64,000 nucleotides of DNA. It comes from Agitococcus sp. Its GTDB lineage: Bacteria > Pseudomonadota > Gammaproteobacteria > Pseudomonadales > Moraxellaceae. Below are positions 27,633-37,722 of the stretch, piece by piece (the first letter of the stretch is position 1; each line of letters opens with the position of its first letter). The notes below the pieces were generated by a model. The model saw only the letters and a list, made by a program, of their open reading frames with translations, searched no databases and was not told where the DNA came from. The stretch is taken from the NCBI GenBank assembly GCA_030646715.1, contig JAUSLJ010000031.1, positions 1 through 64,000 of the forward strand, given 5' to 3'. Position numbers and translations under genes: made by a program.

Positions 27633-28190
27633 ATGAAAAAAATAGAGTTCTTTTACGATATTGTTAGCCCCTACAGCTATATCGCTGCTACGCAAATGGC
27701 GCAGTTTGAAGGTAAAGCAGAGGTTATTTGGCGACCCGTGTTATTAGGGGGCATTTTTAAAGCGACAGGTAATTCAGGGCCAGCATTTACCGTTGCCGCT
27801 AAAATGCCGTATATGTTTAAAGATTTGGAGCGATTGGTCGCTCATTATCAGTTGCCATTTGCCATGCCTGCCCACTTTCCTGCTAATACGGTCACTGTGC
27901 AACGGCTATTGTGTGCCGCGAGCGATAGCGAACTTGCAGCTTTAAGCTTAAAGCTCTATCACGCCTATTGGGGGCAGGGTAAAGACATCACCAATGTCGA
28001 GTTGTTAACGGAGCTCGCAGGCGCAGAGTTAGTTGCAAAAACGCAAGATGAAGCCATCAAAAACCAACTAAAAGCCAATACCGAAGAAGCGGTTGCTCGT
28101 GGGGCATTTGGTGCGCCGACCTTTTTTGTTGGCGATGAGATGTATTTTGGCGAAGATCGTCTGTTTTTAGTTCATGAGGCAATCAAGTAA
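27633..28190 (+). CDS. 2-hydroxychromene-2-carboxylate isomerase family (DsbA-like fold)
   Basis: A 185-residue thioredoxin-fold protein of the HCCA isomerase/GST-kappa family. The N-terminus has IEFFYDIVSPYSYIAA with the Ser that replaces the thioredoxin Cys in this family. VIWRPVLLGGIFKATGN and the C-terminal GAFGAPTFFVGDEMYFGEDRL are the family signatures. The reference enzyme acts in naphthalene degradation with glutathione, but most chromosomal members have unknown substrates. The stop codon is directly followed by the ATG of the FAH-family gene, so the two form one operon. Confidence 0.88.
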   Translation: MKKIEFFYDIVSPYSYIAATQMAQFEGKAEVIWRPVLLGGIFKATGNSGPAFTVAAKMPYMFKDLERLVAHYQLPFAMPAHFPANTVTVQRLLCAASDSELAALSLKLYHAYWGQGKDITNVELLTELAGAELVAKTQDEAIKNQLKANTEEAVARGAFGAPTFFVGDEMYFGEDRLFLVHEAIK

Positions 28191-28850
28191 ATGTCCTATC
28201 AACATCAATGGTTAGATGGTACACGGATCAATTTGCCTGTGGGTAAAGCGGTGTGTGTTGGCCGTAATTATGCGGCTCATGCCAAAGAGCTTGGTAATGT
28301 TGTGCCTGATGCACCAATTTTGTTTTTAAAACCAAGCACTGCGATTGTGCCGTTATCGCCCAGTTTTAGTATTCCCAGTGATAGAGGCTCTTGTCATCAC
28401 GAAACTGAAATTGCGGTATTGATTGGTCAAACGATCAGTAAAATCGACCTTAAAGATGTTCCTGCGGCGATTGCGGGTTATGGGTTGGCTTTAGATTTAA
28501 CCTTGCGTGACTTGCAAAATCAGCTTAAAAAACAAGGTTATCCGTGGGAAGTGGCTAAAGCGTTTGATGGTGCGTGTCCCTTATCAACATTTATGAAACC
28601 TGAGCAATTGGGTGATGTTTATCATACCGAGTTTACGTTAACGGTAAATGGTGAGCCTCGTCAGCAGGGCTTAACCGACGATATGATTACCCCTGTTTAT
28701 GAGTTGATTGCCTATATCAGTCAGATATTTACCCTCGAAGCAGGTGATATTGTTCTCACGGGCACACCAGAAGGTGTTGCTGCGTTAGCAACGGGTGATC
28801 ATTTGGTATTGTCGGTGGTGGGACAACGGTTTGAGACAATAGTCGCTTAA
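28191..28850 (+). CDS. Fumarylacetoacetate hydrolase-family protein
   Basis: A 219-residue single-domain FAH-family protein, the length of YcgM/FAHD1-type enzymes. It has AVCVGRNYAAHAKELGN (about 18-34), metal-binding HHETEIAVLIGQ (about 67-78), LDLTLRDLQNQLKKQGYPWE and a C-terminal GDIVLTGTPEGVAAL. Members are Mg/Mn-dependent hydrolases or decarboxylases acting on acylpyruvates or oxaloacetate; the substrate is not fixed by sequence. It follows the HCCA-isomerase gene without a gap, suggesting a shared catabolic or metabolite-repair role. Confidence 0.88.
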   Translation: MSYQHQWLDGTRINLPVGKAVCVGRNYAAHAKELGNVVPDAPILFLKPSTAIVPLSPSFSIPSDRGSCHHETEIAVLIGQTISKIDLKDVPAAIAGYGLALDLTLRDLQNQLKKQGYPWEVAKAFDGACPLSTFMKPEQLGDVYHTEFTLTVNGEPRQQGLTDDMITPVYELIAYISQIFTLEAGDIVLTGTPEGVAALATGDHLVLSVVGQRFETIVA

Positions 28851-28855
28851 GCCTG

Positions 28856-28876
28856 TAGGGGCGGATTTATCCGCCT
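28856..28876. repeat. TAGGGGCGGAT palindrome, possible terminator
   Basis: GGCGGAT-TT-ATCCGCC forms a perfect 7-bp stem between the convergent FAH-family gene and priA. There is no T run, so it may be a mobile palindrome rather than a terminator. The TGTAGGGGC lead-in matches the palindrome at 27583-27606 in the opposite orientation. Confidence 0.6.
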
Positions 28877-28888
28877 TGATCTTCGCAA

Positions 28889-31093
28889 TTACCCCATCTC
28901 CTGCGGATCGACATCAATCGACCAACGCACTTTTTTAGCTTCGGGTAATGCTGTAATTAACACCAGCCATTCCGTTAAAAATCGTTGTAAGGCAGGACGT
29001 TGACCACTTTTTAGCAATAAATGCGCGCGAAACACGCCCGCTTTTTTCTCCATCGGTGCGGGAACAGGCCCCCAGTATTCAGGTTCGTGGGCAAGACCGT
29101 GACCTAAATTAATCGCCGCCTGTAAAAACTCTAATGCTGTTTCAGGGTAATTGGATTCGGCGCGTAATAACGCTAAATAACCATAAGGTGGTAAACCAAT
29201 TGCTTGGCGTTCGGGCAAGGCGGCCTCAGCAAAACCGCTATAACCCGTTTGTAATAACTGCATCAATAAGGGATGTTCGGGTTGATGCGTTTGTATCAAC
29301 ACTAAGCCTTCTTTTTCTGCTCGACCTGCTCGACCTGCCACTTGAGTAATTAATTGCGCCACGCGTTCACTGGCGCGGAAATCTGCACCAAACAAGCCGC
29401 CATCGGCATCTAATAATGCCACTAAGGTAACATTGGGAAAATGATGACCTTTGGCCAACATTTGTGTGCCCACTAAAATCGCTGCTTCACCGAGTTCAAT
29501 ATCGGCGTATAGATTATGCCAACTGTCTTTTCGACGTGTGCTGTCACGGTCAATACGATGCACAGGCACTTTAGGAAATAACTCTTGCAGCGTTTCTTCA
29601 ATACGCACAGTACCTGCACCAATGGCGCGTAGTTCGGTACTTTGACAATCAGGACAATGACGCGGTGGACTGGCACTGTACCCACAATGATGACAATGCA
29701 AACGTAAGGGATTGCGGTGCAAGGTTGTGCGAGCATCACATTGCAAACATTTGGCTTGCCAGCCACATTCATGGCACAACAAGACAGGCGCGAAACCACG
29801 ACGATTGATAAAAATTAACACTTGTTCTTGCTTTTTCAGCCGTTGAGCAATGGCATCGCGCAGCGCGGACGTTAAACCCTCTTTCAGCTTTTGATTCCGT
29901 AAATCAATCAGTTTAATAGTTGATGGATGAATGGTCGCCGCCCGTTCATTTAAAAACAGATGTTGATAACGCTCAGCTTTGGCATTGGCTAAACTTTCTA
30001 AACTCGGTGTTGCTGAACCCAAAACGACAGGACATTGCTGTAACTGACCGCGCCGTACCGCTAGATCACGGGCATGGTAGCGAAAGCCGTCTTGTTGTTT
30101 AAACGATAAATCATGCTCTTCATCAACAATAATTAAGCCTAAATGCGGCATCGGTGTGAAGATGGCAGAGCGAGTGCCAATGACAATGCCTGCAAAGCCT
30201 AAATAGGCGCGACGCCATGCCCGCAAACGTTCTCTATCGGTTAAACCCGAATGCAGCATGACAATTTCAACAGCAAAGCGTGAACGAAAGCGTGCGACAG
30301 TTTGTGGCGTTAAACCTATTTCAGGTACTAAAACCAAGGTTTGTTGATGGTTGGCTAAACAACTGGCAATACTTTGCAAATAGACTTCGGTTTTGCCACT
30401 TCCTGTTACGCCATCTAGTAATAAGGTTTTAAATGTACCCAATTGTTTGGTGATGGCATGAATTGCAGACTCTTGCTCATTGTTGGCCAATAAAGATACT
30501 TCGGCATATTTGAGTTGAGGCTTGGTCGGTTTATTGACGATTTGGCCAAACTCTTCGGTATAACCTTTTTTAGCTAAAGCCAATAATGCAGTGCGTTCAA
30601 TACCAAAATGCTGCAAAAAATCTTCGCTAATGCCATGAGTGCCATGAACTTCTATGGCTTGCCATGCGGCTTGTTGTTTAGGTGCGTTCTTTAAGTCGGT
30701 GGCGGTAATCACTATTCCTGCGGCAGTTAGTCGCCAATGATTCATGTTTTCGTAGAGTGCTTCGCCTTGTCGTAACAGCGTGGGTAGGGCAGCACTAAAC
30801 ACTTCACCAATAGGATGTTGATAATAATGTGCTGCCCATGTCAGTAACTCCATCATCACGGGGGGAATAAGTGCGTGTTCATCAATAAGATGACGTGCAG
30901 CTTTGATTTTTTCGACAGGAGTGTCCGTTTCACTGCTGATAGCAATAACAACTCCGATTAACTCTCGACTCCCGAATGGCACGATGACTCGTGCCCCTAC
31001 TGTTGGCGCATGATGAAAACTCGCAGGAATGCTGTAATCAAAATGTTGACGTAGGGGAACGGGTAAAGCGACATGGAGGTAGAGTCGGGGCAT
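28889..31093 (-). CDS. priA: Primosomal protein N' (replication restart helicase)
   Basis: Superfamily 2 helicase that reloads the replisome at stalled forks. The 734-residue product has the N-terminal DNA 3'-end-binding domain, Walker A GVTGSGKTEV (about 229), DEEH box (VDEEHDLSFKQQDGFRYH, about 325), a zinc-binding cysteine module (CHECGWQAKCLQCD and CHHCGY, CPDCQ, about 440-480) and helicase motifs to QVAGRAGRAEKEGLVL. Length matches E. coli PriA (732). It is monocistronic on the minus strand. Confidence 0.97.
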   Translation of the reverse strand: MPRLYLHVALPVPLRQHFDYSIPASFHHAPTVGARVIVPFGSRELIGVVIAISSETDTPVEKIKAARHLIDEHALIPPVMMELLTWAAHYYQHPIGEVFSAALPTLLRQGEALYENMNHWRLTAAGIVITATDLKNAPKQQAAWQAIEVHGTHGISEDFLQHFGIERTALLALAKKGYTEEFGQIVNKPTKPQLKYAEVSLLANNEQESAIHAITKQLGTFKTLLLDGVTGSGKTEVYLQSIASCLANHQQTLVLVPEIGLTPQTVARFRSRFAVEIVMLHSGLTDRERLRAWRRAYLGFAGIVIGTRSAIFTPMPHLGLIIVDEEHDLSFKQQDGFRYHARDLAVRRGQLQQCPVVLGSATPSLESLANAKAERYQHLFLNERAATIHPSTIKLIDLRNQKLKEGLTSALRDAIAQRLKKQEQVLIFINRRGFAPVLLCHECGWQAKCLQCDARTTLHRNPLRLHCHHCGYSASPPRHCPDCQSTELRAIGAGTVRIEETLQELFPKVPVHRIDRDSTRRKDSWHNLYADIELGEAAILVGTQMLAKGHHFPNVTLVALLDADGGLFGADFRASERVAQLITQVAGRAGRAEKEGLVLIQTHQPEHPLLMQLLQTGYSGFAEAALPERQAIGLPPYGYLALLRAESNYPETALEFLQAAINLGHGLAHEPEYWGPVPAPMEKKAGVFRAHLLLKSGQRPALQRFLTEWLVLITALPEAKKVRWSIDVDPQEMG

Positions 31094-31267
31094 AACAGCG
31101 CGTGTCGATAAGTAAGGGTTTTAGTGTAGCTTTTTTGCGGCGAGATAAAAATACGCTGTTTGTTGGACGGCTATTAGTATTCCAGTGATTGGCTCGGTTA
31201 AACTAGCGGCCTGAGATGTGTGGCTTGAGCAATCAACACGGGTTTTTAATGAGTATTTGGAGTTGCA

Positions 31268-31795
31268 ATGAGTAATAAAGTCACCCATTCTGTGGCGAGC
31301 CTGATTTTTTTAAGTCGTTGGTTACAAGCACCGATGTATTTGGGTTTGATTGTCGCTTTAGGTGTGTATGCCTATAAATTTTTTGTCATGTTGGCGAAGT
31401 TAATTATTAACTTAGGTAGCGCCGAAGAAACAGATATTTTATTACAGGTATTATCGTTAATTGATGTGGTGATGATTGCCAATTTATTAGTGATGGTGAT
31501 TATTGGCGGTTATGAAATTTTTGTCAGCCGTTTACATATTGATGAGCATCCAGACCAACCTGAGTGGTTAAGTCATGTCGATGCAGGTGTGTTAAAAATC
31601 AAATTGGGTATGGCGTTGGTCAGTATTTCGTCTATTCATTTGTTACGTAGTTTTATTAATGCGAGCAATATGACTGAACATACGTTGAAATGGGAAGTCA
31701 TTATTCATTGCGTGTTGCTGGTTTCGGTGATTTTTATTGCGTTAACAGATTGGTTAATCCAACATAAAGCGCAAATGTATCAAGTGAAAAAGTAG
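31268..31795 (+). CDS. UPF0114 (YqhA-like) inner-membrane protein
   Basis: A 175-residue integral membrane protein of the YqhA/UPF0114 family. It begins [22 protein letters not shown], and has further helices at about 62-85 ([20 protein letters not shown]), about 115-130 and 140-165. The [22 protein letters not shown] segment is characteristic. Function is unknown. It has its own upstream region and probably its own promoter. Confidence 0.88.
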   Translation: MSNKVTHSVASLIFLSRWLQAPMYLGLIVALGVYAYKFFVMLAKLIINLGSAEETDILLQVLSLIDVVMIANLLVMVIIGGYEIFVSRLHIDEHPDQPEWLSHVDAGVLKIKLGMALVSISSIHLLRSFINASNMTEHTLKWEVIIHCVLLVSVIFIALTDWLIQHKAQMYQVKK

Positions 31796-31848
31796 TCATT
31801 AACATGGCAATCATTCCCTAGTTCTTGTGTTGCGCCAACTTGCATTTA

Positions 31849-31864
31849 ATACTAGATGTAGTAT
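31849..31864 (+). promoter_or_regulatory. Candidate HicB operator
   Basis: A perfect inverted repeat ATACTA-GATG-TAGTAT lies 28 bp before the hicA start codon. HicB antitoxins with a ribbon-helix-helix or HTH tail bind such palindromes to autorepress hicAB. The right half could also serve as a -10 box. Assignment is by position and symmetry only. Confidence 0.5.
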
Positions 31865-31891
31865 CGTTTGTACATAGGGATGAGGTGCAAT

Positions 31892-32140
31892 GTGAGCAAA
31901 GCGAAAAAGATGCTAGAAGCCATGCGAAATAACCCGCGTGATGATTGGCGATTAGAGCAACTACAAACAGCTGCCCGTCGATATGGCATTAAATGGCGAC
32001 ATGAAAGCTCCAGTCATTGTGTTTTTATTGCACCTGACGGCAGAACGTTACCTATACCTGCAAGACGGCCAGTGAAATTTGTTTATATCACGCTATTTAT
32101 TGCTTTTATTGGCGAAGCTGAGCCTGTTAACGAGGACTAA
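31892..32140 (+). CDS. hicA: HicA-type mRNA interferase toxin
   Basis: Type II toxin with a dsRNA-binding-like fold that cleaves mRNA. The 82-residue product carries the HicA pattern: RRYGIKWRHESSSHCVFIAPDGRTLPIPA, with the catalytic His in SSSHCVF, then a C-terminal PVKFVYI strand. The GTG at 31892 is preferred because GAGG lies 6 bp upstream; an ATG at 31880 and a TTG at 31868 are also in frame. The antitoxin gene follows 3 bp after its stop. Confidence 0.88.
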   Translation: MSKAKKMLEAMRNNPRDDWRLEQLQTAARRYGIKWRHESSSHCVFIAPDGRTLPIPARRPVKFVYITLFIAFIGEAEPVNED

Positions 32141-32143
32141 ACA

Positions 32144-32488
32144 ATGAAAGACTACCCTTTTGAAGTTCGCCCCCTCACCATAGAAGAAGGTGGTGGCTAC
32201 TTCATTTCTTATCCTGATTTTGATATGTGCGTTTCTGACGGTGAAACTATTGAAGAGGCGATTGCTAACGGTAAAGAAGCCTTGCAAGCCACCATTGCTG
32301 CCTTAGAAGCCGAAGGCCATCTAGTTCCTGAACCAACAATGGTTAATGCGATGTCGGGTAAGTTTTTGGTGCGTGTGCCAAAAACATTACACGCCTTGCT
32401 TGCTAATCGCTCTAAGCGTGAAGGCGTGTCATTAAATACCTTGGTTGTTAGCTACGTGGCGGCGGGTGTTGCTAGTAGTCATGGCTAA
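32144..32488 (+). CDS. hicB: HicB-type antitoxin
   Basis: A 114-residue antitoxin. The degenerate RNase H-like HicB fold is N-terminal (GGGYFISYPDFDMCVSDGET, EEAIANGKEALQATIAAL). The C-terminal half (SGKFLVRVPKTLHALLANRSKREGVSLNTLVV) is a ribbon-helix-helix DNA-binding domain, which would autoregulate the operon at the palindrome upstream of hicA. The toxin-first order and 3-bp spacing are typical for hicAB. Confidence 0.92.
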   Translation: MKDYPFEVRPLTIEEGGGYFISYPDFDMCVSDGETIEEAIANGKEALQATIAALEAEGHLVPEPTMVNAMSGKFLVRVPKTLHALLANRSKREGVSLNTLVVSYVAAGVASSHG

Positions 32489-32541
32489 CGCTGTCTCATA
32501 AAGATGTTTAACAAAGAGTTTTTAATCCACTAAGTGGGTAT

Positions 32542-32889
32542 TTACGCTAGAAACGTCTTTTGCCATTCTTCCTTATCAAACCCCAACATCATCTGACCAT
32601 CATCTAACACCAATAAAGGTCGTTTAATCATGCTTAAGTTTTGTAAAATAATCGGTTTAATGCTTTGATTATCCAGCATATTTTTATCTAAGGCTAACTT
32701 GCGCCACGTTGTGCCTTTTTGATTGACAAGCGCTTGCCAACCTAAGTTATCAAGCCAATGGTTGAGTGTGTTTTCGTCTAAACTTGCTTTTTTATAATCG
32801 TGAAATTGATAAGCAAGGCTATTTTCATCAAGCCATAAAAAGGCTTTTTTCATGGTGTCGCAGTTTTTAATACCGTAAATGGTGAGCAT
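32542..32889 (-). CDS. yffB: ArsC/Spx-family protein YffB
   Basis: A 115-residue thioredoxin-fold protein of the ArsC/Spx/YffB group. The N-terminal single-Cys motif (YGIKNCDTMKKAFLW, Cys about residue 10) precedes family motifs WRKLALDKN and IKRPLLVLDDG. YffB-like proteins are glutathione-dependent thiol reductases of unknown substrate and are not necessarily arsenate reductases. In many gammaproteobacteria the gene sits beside dap genes, as here next to dapD. Confidence 0.88.
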   Translation of the reverse strand: MLTIYGIKNCDTMKKAFLWLDENSLAYQFHDYKKASLDENTLNHWLDNLGWQALVNQKGTTWRKLALDKNMLDNQSIKPIILQNLSMIKRPLLVLDDGQMMLGFDKEEWQKTFLA

Positions 32890-32943
32890 GGTTATCTCTC
32901 AATAGGGGCGCACTTGTGTACGCCCTTGTCATATCATCGGCGA

Positions 32944-33765
32944 TTAATCCACCCGCAACAATTCATTCAAACCGACTTTGCTACGTGTTTTGGCATCGAC
33001 TTTTTTGACGATAACGGCGGCATACAAGCTGTATGTACCACATTTAGACGGCAAAGAACCTGATACCACCACCGAACCCGCAGGCACACGTCCATACGTC
33101 ACTTCGCCTGTTTCACGGTCGAAAATCTTGGTTGATTGACCGATATACACGCCCATCGACAACACCGAGCCTTCTTCAATAATCACGCCTTCAACTACTT
33201 CGGAACGTGCACCAATAAAACAATTGTCTTCGATAATCGTTGGCCCAGCTTGTAACGGCTCTAAGACACCACCAATACCCACACCACCCGACAAATGTAC
33301 GTTTTTACCAATTTGTGCGCATGAACCAACCGTTGCCCAAGTATCAACCATTGAGCCTTCATCAACATACGCGCCGATATTGACGTAAGAGGGCATTAAC
33401 ACGACATTACGAGCAATAAAGCTGCCACGACGTGCAGTCGCAGGTGGCACAACACGAATACCTGATTCGCGGAACTGTTCAGCCGTCCAGTTAGCAAATT
33501 TGGTCGGTACTTTGTCGTAATATTGCAATGCGCTACCGCCTGACAATGGCTCGTTATCATTTAAACGAAACGACAATAATACGGCTTTCTTTAGCCATTG
33601 ATTGACCACCCAATCACCGTCAATTTTTTCGGCAACACGGGCTTTACCGCTATCTAATAAGTTAAGAGCATCGGCAACGGCATCACGAACATCTTGTGGT
33701 GCATTCGTCGGGCTAAACTGCATACGGTCTTCAAACGCTTGGGTAATTACATCAGCGAGGGACAT
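32944..33765 (-). CDS. dapD: Tetrahydrodipicolinate N-succinyltransferase
   Basis: Lysine/meso-diaminopimelate pathway enzyme: transfers succinyl from succinyl-CoA to tetrahydrodipicolinate. The 273-residue product (E. coli 274) has an N-terminal helical domain and a left-handed beta-helix with hexapeptide repeats ([44 protein letters not shown]). Its start overlaps the dapC 3' end by 14 bp, so translation is likely coupled. Confidence 0.97.
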   Translation of the reverse strand: MSLADVITQAFEDRMQFSPTNAPQDVRDAVADALNLLDSGKARVAEKIDGDWVVNQWLKKAVLLSFRLNDNEPLSGGSALQYYDKVPTKFANWTAEQFRESGIRVVPPATARRGSFIARNVVLMPSYVNIGAYVDEGSMVDTWATVGSCAQIGKNVHLSGGVGIGGVLEPLQAGPTIIEDNCFIGARSEVVEGVIIEEGSVLSMGVYIGQSTKIFDRETGEVTYGRVPAGSVVVSGSLPSKCGTYSLYAAVIVKKVDAKTRSKVGLNELLRVD

Positions 33766-34975
33766 TGGTTTCTCCAGTCAATAAAGCAATGATTCGTTCA
33801 GCAGCCATGACACAATCGGCAAGAGGCGCAACTAAGGCCATGCGAACATAGTTTTCAGCAGGGTTGGGTTGAGCTGTTCCATTACCATCAGCGCGGCCTA
33901 AATAACGACCTGCTAACACGGTAATATGCGCGTGCTCATAGAGCATTTGGGTAAAATTTTCGTCAGTATAATTATCAGGTACTTTTACCCAAAAATAGAA
34001 ACTGGCATCGGGCATGGTTAATGGTAAATACGGATTCACCATCGCATAAAAAATGTGAAACTTCTGCCGATATTGTTCACGATTGGCAATCACATGATGT
34101 TCATCTTGCCAAGCCACTACCGAAGCCCATTGATGTTGCACAGGCATCGCTGCACCATGATACGTCCGATACAACAAATAGGGTTTCAGTAATTGGGCAT
34201 CGCCCGCGACAAATCCTGAACGTAAACCTGGTAAGTTAGAGCGTTTAGACAAGGAGTGAAAAACGACACAGTTTTTATAATCATCACGCCCCATTTCGGC
34301 ACAGACTTGTAGTAAGCCTAAAGGTGGATTGGCCTCGTCAAAATATACTTCTGAATAACACTCATCAGAGGCAATGACAAAACCATACTCATCACTCAAA
34401 CGAATCAACTTTTCTAAGCTATGACGAGGAATGATTGCCCCTGTAGGATTACCCGGTGAGCAAATAAATAAAAGTTGGGTACGTTGCCAAATCTCGGCAG
34501 GAACTGCATCAAAGTCAGGAATAAACTTATTTTCGGCCAAACACGGCAAATAATACGGTTCTGCACCTGCTAAAAACGCCGCGCCTTCGTAAATTTGATA
34601 GAAAGGATTTGGCATCACCACTAAAGGTTTACCTTCACGATTGATCACGGCTTGGGTAAACGAAAACAAGGCTTCGCGAGTGCCACTGACTGGCAAAACT
34701 TCACTATCTGCATCGACATTTTTTAATTGAAAACGGGTCGTTAGCCATGTGGCAATGGCTTCACGCAACTCAGGAATGCCTTTAGTCGTTGGATAAGTCG
34801 CTAAATGTTTGGCGTGCTGCTGAATGGCTTCCATCACAAAAGCAGGCGAGGTGTGTTTAGGCTCGCCAATTGATAAAGAAATCGCTTTTAGGTGTGCAGG
34901 AGGTGTGAGTCCTTTCAGTAAATTGCCCAGCTTTTCAAAAGGATAAGGATGTAATAATGACAGTTCAGTATTCAT
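33752..34975 (-). CDS. dapC: Succinyldiaminopimelate transaminase
   Basis: PLP-dependent class I/II aminotransferase converting N-succinyl-2-amino-6-ketopimelate to succinyl-diaminopimelate, one step after DapD. The 407-residue product has fold-type I features: [19 protein letters not shown] (about 172), [11 protein letters not shown] (about 200) and the PLP-lysine region [15 protein letters not shown] (about 240). Specific assignment as DapC rests on the overlap with dapD and the glnD-dapC-dapD order known from Pseudomonas. Confidence 0.93.
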   Translation of the reverse strand: MNTELSLLHPYPFEKLGNLLKGLTPPAHLKAISLSIGEPKHTSPAFVMEAIQQHAKHLATYPTTKGIPELREAIATWLTTRFQLKNVDADSEVLPVSGTREALFSFTQAVINREGKPLVVMPNPFYQIYEGAAFLAGAEPYYLPCLAENKFIPDFDAVPAEIWQRTQLLFICSPGNPTGAIIPRHSLEKLIRLSDEYGFVIASDECYSEVYFDEANPPLGLLQVCAEMGRDDYKNCVVFHSLSKRSNLPGLRSGFVAGDAQLLKPYLLYRTYHGAAMPVQHQWASVVAWQDEHHVIANREQYRQKFHIFYAMVNPYLPLTMPDASFYFWVKVPDNYTDENFTQMLYEHAHITVLAGRYLGRADGNGTAQPNPAENYVRMALVAPLADCVMAAERIIALLTGETNVPR

Positions 34976-34979
34976 GTGC

Positions 34980-37637
34980 TTAATTCACCATATCAAGTTG
35001 TTGGCGTAAAGTCGCAGCGAGTTTTTCACAAAGTTCAGGATTAGCAATGGCTTGTCCGTGAGCATCACTGATAAAAAACACGTCTTCTGCGCGCTCCCCC
35101 AGCGTAGCAATGCGCGCACTTTGTAAGCTGACACCGTGCTCCATAAAAATCAAACCAATACGCGCTAATAAACCAGGTCTGTCCAAAGTAATGACTTCGA
35201 GTGAAGTTTGTTGTTTGGCAATATCATTACTAATATTGACTTCGGTTTTTACACTAAAATGTTTTAATGCACGTGGCAGGCGTTTTTGAACAATAGTGGG
35301 ATATTGTTCAGGGTGTGATAAAGCGTGAGTCAAACTTTCACGAATCATATCTAAACGATCGTTATCAGTAATAGGCGTATTATCTTCATCTAAAACAACA
35401 TAAGTATCGAGAGAAAAATGACTGGTGGCGGTAATAATACGCGCATCTAATACCGTTAAATGTTGTTGATCTAAAGTGGCTACGGAGGCGGCGAATAAAT
35501 TCGGTAAATCTTTGGTATAAACGAAGATTTGGGTCGCGCCTTGAAATTGATTCCCATGACTTTTCTGAATAGCCACTAAGGGTGAGTTGTTATCGCCATG
35601 ATTTAAAATAGCCGAGGTATGCCAAACAATTTCATTAGCACTTTCACGTAAGAAATAATCATCACCTAATTTTTCCCAAATAGAACTCACTGCCTCTTCA
35701 CTAAACCCTTGGGCTAATAACATATCTAACGCGGTAATACGGGTTTCGGCAATTAATTCGTGATAATCAATTGGGTTATTTAAACCGCGACGTAAAGCAC
35801 GGCGCGTTTGTTGATATAACTGACGTAATAATGACGCCCGCCATGAGTTCCATAATTTAGGATTAGTGGCGCAAATATCAGCAACAGTCAGCGCATATAA
35901 ATAATCCAAGTGCACAATATCGCCAACCAGCTTGGCAAATCGATGAATAACATCAGGGTCGGCTAAATCTTGTTTTTGCGCAGTCATTGACATAATTAAA
36001 TGATTACGTGTTAACCACGCGACGATATTGGCACTTCGGGTAGATAAGCCATGTGCCAAACAAAACTCAATGGCATCTACTGCGCCTAGCTCGGAATGAT
36101 CGCCACCTCGACCTTTACCAATATCATGGAATAAACCTGCTAAATACAATAATTCCGGTTTTGGTAATTGTTGGGCGACATCAGTGACCACAGGAAATAG
36201 TTCGCGGCTTTCATCATAACGAAAACGGCGCATATTTTTGATGACTAATAAGGTGTGAGCATCGACAGTATAAATATGAAATAAATCATATTGCATTTGG
36301 CCAATAATCGCACCAAAAGCAGGTAAATATTGACCTAAGACACCATAGCGTTTCATTTGCCGTAATGTTGAAAACAAAGCATGAGGCGCACGCAATATCT
36401 CCATAAAGTAAGCACGATTTTGTTGATTATGTCTAAACGCAGCATTTATTTTTCTGGCTTCAACCATAATCAAACGAATGGTACTGGCTCTCACGCCTAA
36501 AATATCAGGACTTTCCGCTAATATCGAAAATATTTCTAATAACGCTGATGGATTTCTTGCAAATGCTTGATGATGGGTGACTTCAATATAATTATCGCGT
36601 AATTGAAAATCATCGTTAATAGGGATAATAATCGCTTGTTCTTCGGCTCTTAATATGGCTTCATCAAAATATTGTAATAACATTTCGTTAAGCATGGAGA
36701 CGGTCATTGCTACGCGATAATAATCTTTCATAAACTGCTCAACCGCACGGCTGGCATTATTATCGTTATAACCTAATAGCGCGGCTAGGCCTCGTTGATG
36801 GTCGAACAATAAACGGTTTTCATTGCGTTTGGCGATATGATGTAGTGCAAAACGAATTTTCCACAATAATGTTTCACTATCAAATAATTGTTTATATTCA
36901 AATTCGGTTAAAAATCCATGTGTTACTAAATCGTATAAGTTAGTCGTTTCAAAATGGCGTTTAGCCACCCAAACCACCGTTTGAATATCACGTAAGCCGC
37001 CAGGTGCGTTTTTAAGGTCAGGTTCAAGGTTGTATTCGGTATTATGATGCTTGGCATGACGGGCAATTTGTTCGTCGCGTTTCGCTTCAAAAAAAGCAGC
37101 ATCAGTCCATAAAGGTCGAATTAAAGCTAATAAAGTCTGACGTAACTCATCATTGCCACAGAGGGTGCGGACTTCTAATACATTGGTGGCGATGGTGACA
37201 TCTTCGCTGACGCTTTCTACACATTCACTTAGTGACCGTACACTTGAACCTACTTCTAATCCTAAATCCCAAAGTAGGGTGATAAAACGACTAATACTTT
37301 CTTTTAAAGTGTCGGGTAATTGGCCATGACCATGTAACACCAGTACATCAATATCCGACGCTAAATGTAACTCTCCTCGTCCATAACCACCGACAGCTAA
37401 TAATGCCAGCTCATTTTCGTTGCTGAGGCCAAAACTTTGCCACGCATGCGTTAAAACAATATCAATTGCTTCTGTGCGAGCCTCAACCAATAAACGAACC
37501 GATTCACCCGCTTCAAATTTCGCCCACAAGCAATCTTGAGCATTTTTTAATAACTCGCGATAGAGGGCAGGAGTGACGTTTTCGGTTTGTAGGCGACTAC
37601 TATCAAGAACGTGCGGCGTTAAGGTCGGCGGTTGCAT
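34980..37637 (-). CDS. glnD: PII uridylyltransferase / uridylyl-removing enzyme
   Basis: Glutamine sensor that adds or removes UMP on PII proteins to control nitrogen assimilation. From the ATG at 37637 the product is 885 residues (E. coli 890). It has a nucleotidyltransferase domain with GGYGRGELHLASDIDVLVL, a helical linker, an HD domain (LFHDIGKGRGGDHSELG) for UMP removal, and two C-terminal ACT domains (about 690-770 and 800-880, DRPGLLARIG). A TTG ten codons upstream is in frame but less likely as start. It lies 4 bp from dapC, so glnD-dapC-dapD are probably one operon. Confidence 0.96.
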   Translation of the reverse strand: MQPPTLTPHVLDSSRLQTENVTPALYRELLKNAQDCLWAKFEAGESVRLLVEARTEAIDIVLTHAWQSFGLSNENELALLAVGGYGRGELHLASDIDVLVLHGHGQLPDTLKESISRFITLLWDLGLEVGSSVRSLSECVESVSEDVTIATNVLEVRTLCGNDELRQTLLALIRPLWTDAAFFEAKRDEQIARHAKHHNTEYNLEPDLKNAPGGLRDIQTVVWVAKRHFETTNLYDLVTHGFLTEFEYKQLFDSETLLWKIRFALHHIAKRNENRLLFDHQRGLAALLGYNDNNASRAVEQFMKDYYRVAMTVSMLNEMLLQYFDEAILRAEEQAIIIPINDDFQLRDNYIEVTHHQAFARNPSALLEIFSILAESPDILGVRASTIRLIMVEARKINAAFRHNQQNRAYFMEILRAPHALFSTLRQMKRYGVLGQYLPAFGAIIGQMQYDLFHIYTVDAHTLLVIKNMRRFRYDESRELFPVVTDVAQQLPKPELLYLAGLFHDIGKGRGGDHSELGAVDAIEFCLAHGLSTRSANIVAWLTRNHLIMSMTAQKQDLADPDVIHRFAKLVGDIVHLDYLYALTVADICATNPKLWNSWRASLLRQLYQQTRRALRRGLNNPIDYHELIAETRITALDMLLAQGFSEEAVSSIWEKLGDDYFLRESANEIVWHTSAILNHGDNNSPLVAIQKSHGNQFQGATQIFVYTKDLPNLFAASVATLDQQHLTVLDARIITATSHFSLDTYVVLDEDNTPITDNDRLDMIRESLTHALSHPEQYPTIVQKRLPRALKHFSVKTEVNISNDIAKQQTSLEVITLDRPGLLARIGLIFMEHGVSLQSARIATLGERAEDVFFISDAHGQAIANPELCEKLAATLRQQLDMVN

Positions 37638-37722
37638 GGAAATAGCCTGTATAGGGTTTAAAAGCAAATGTACGCGTTGGAAGTTTAAGGACGATTAGTT
37701 AATCGCCCTTCATGGTCTGGGC

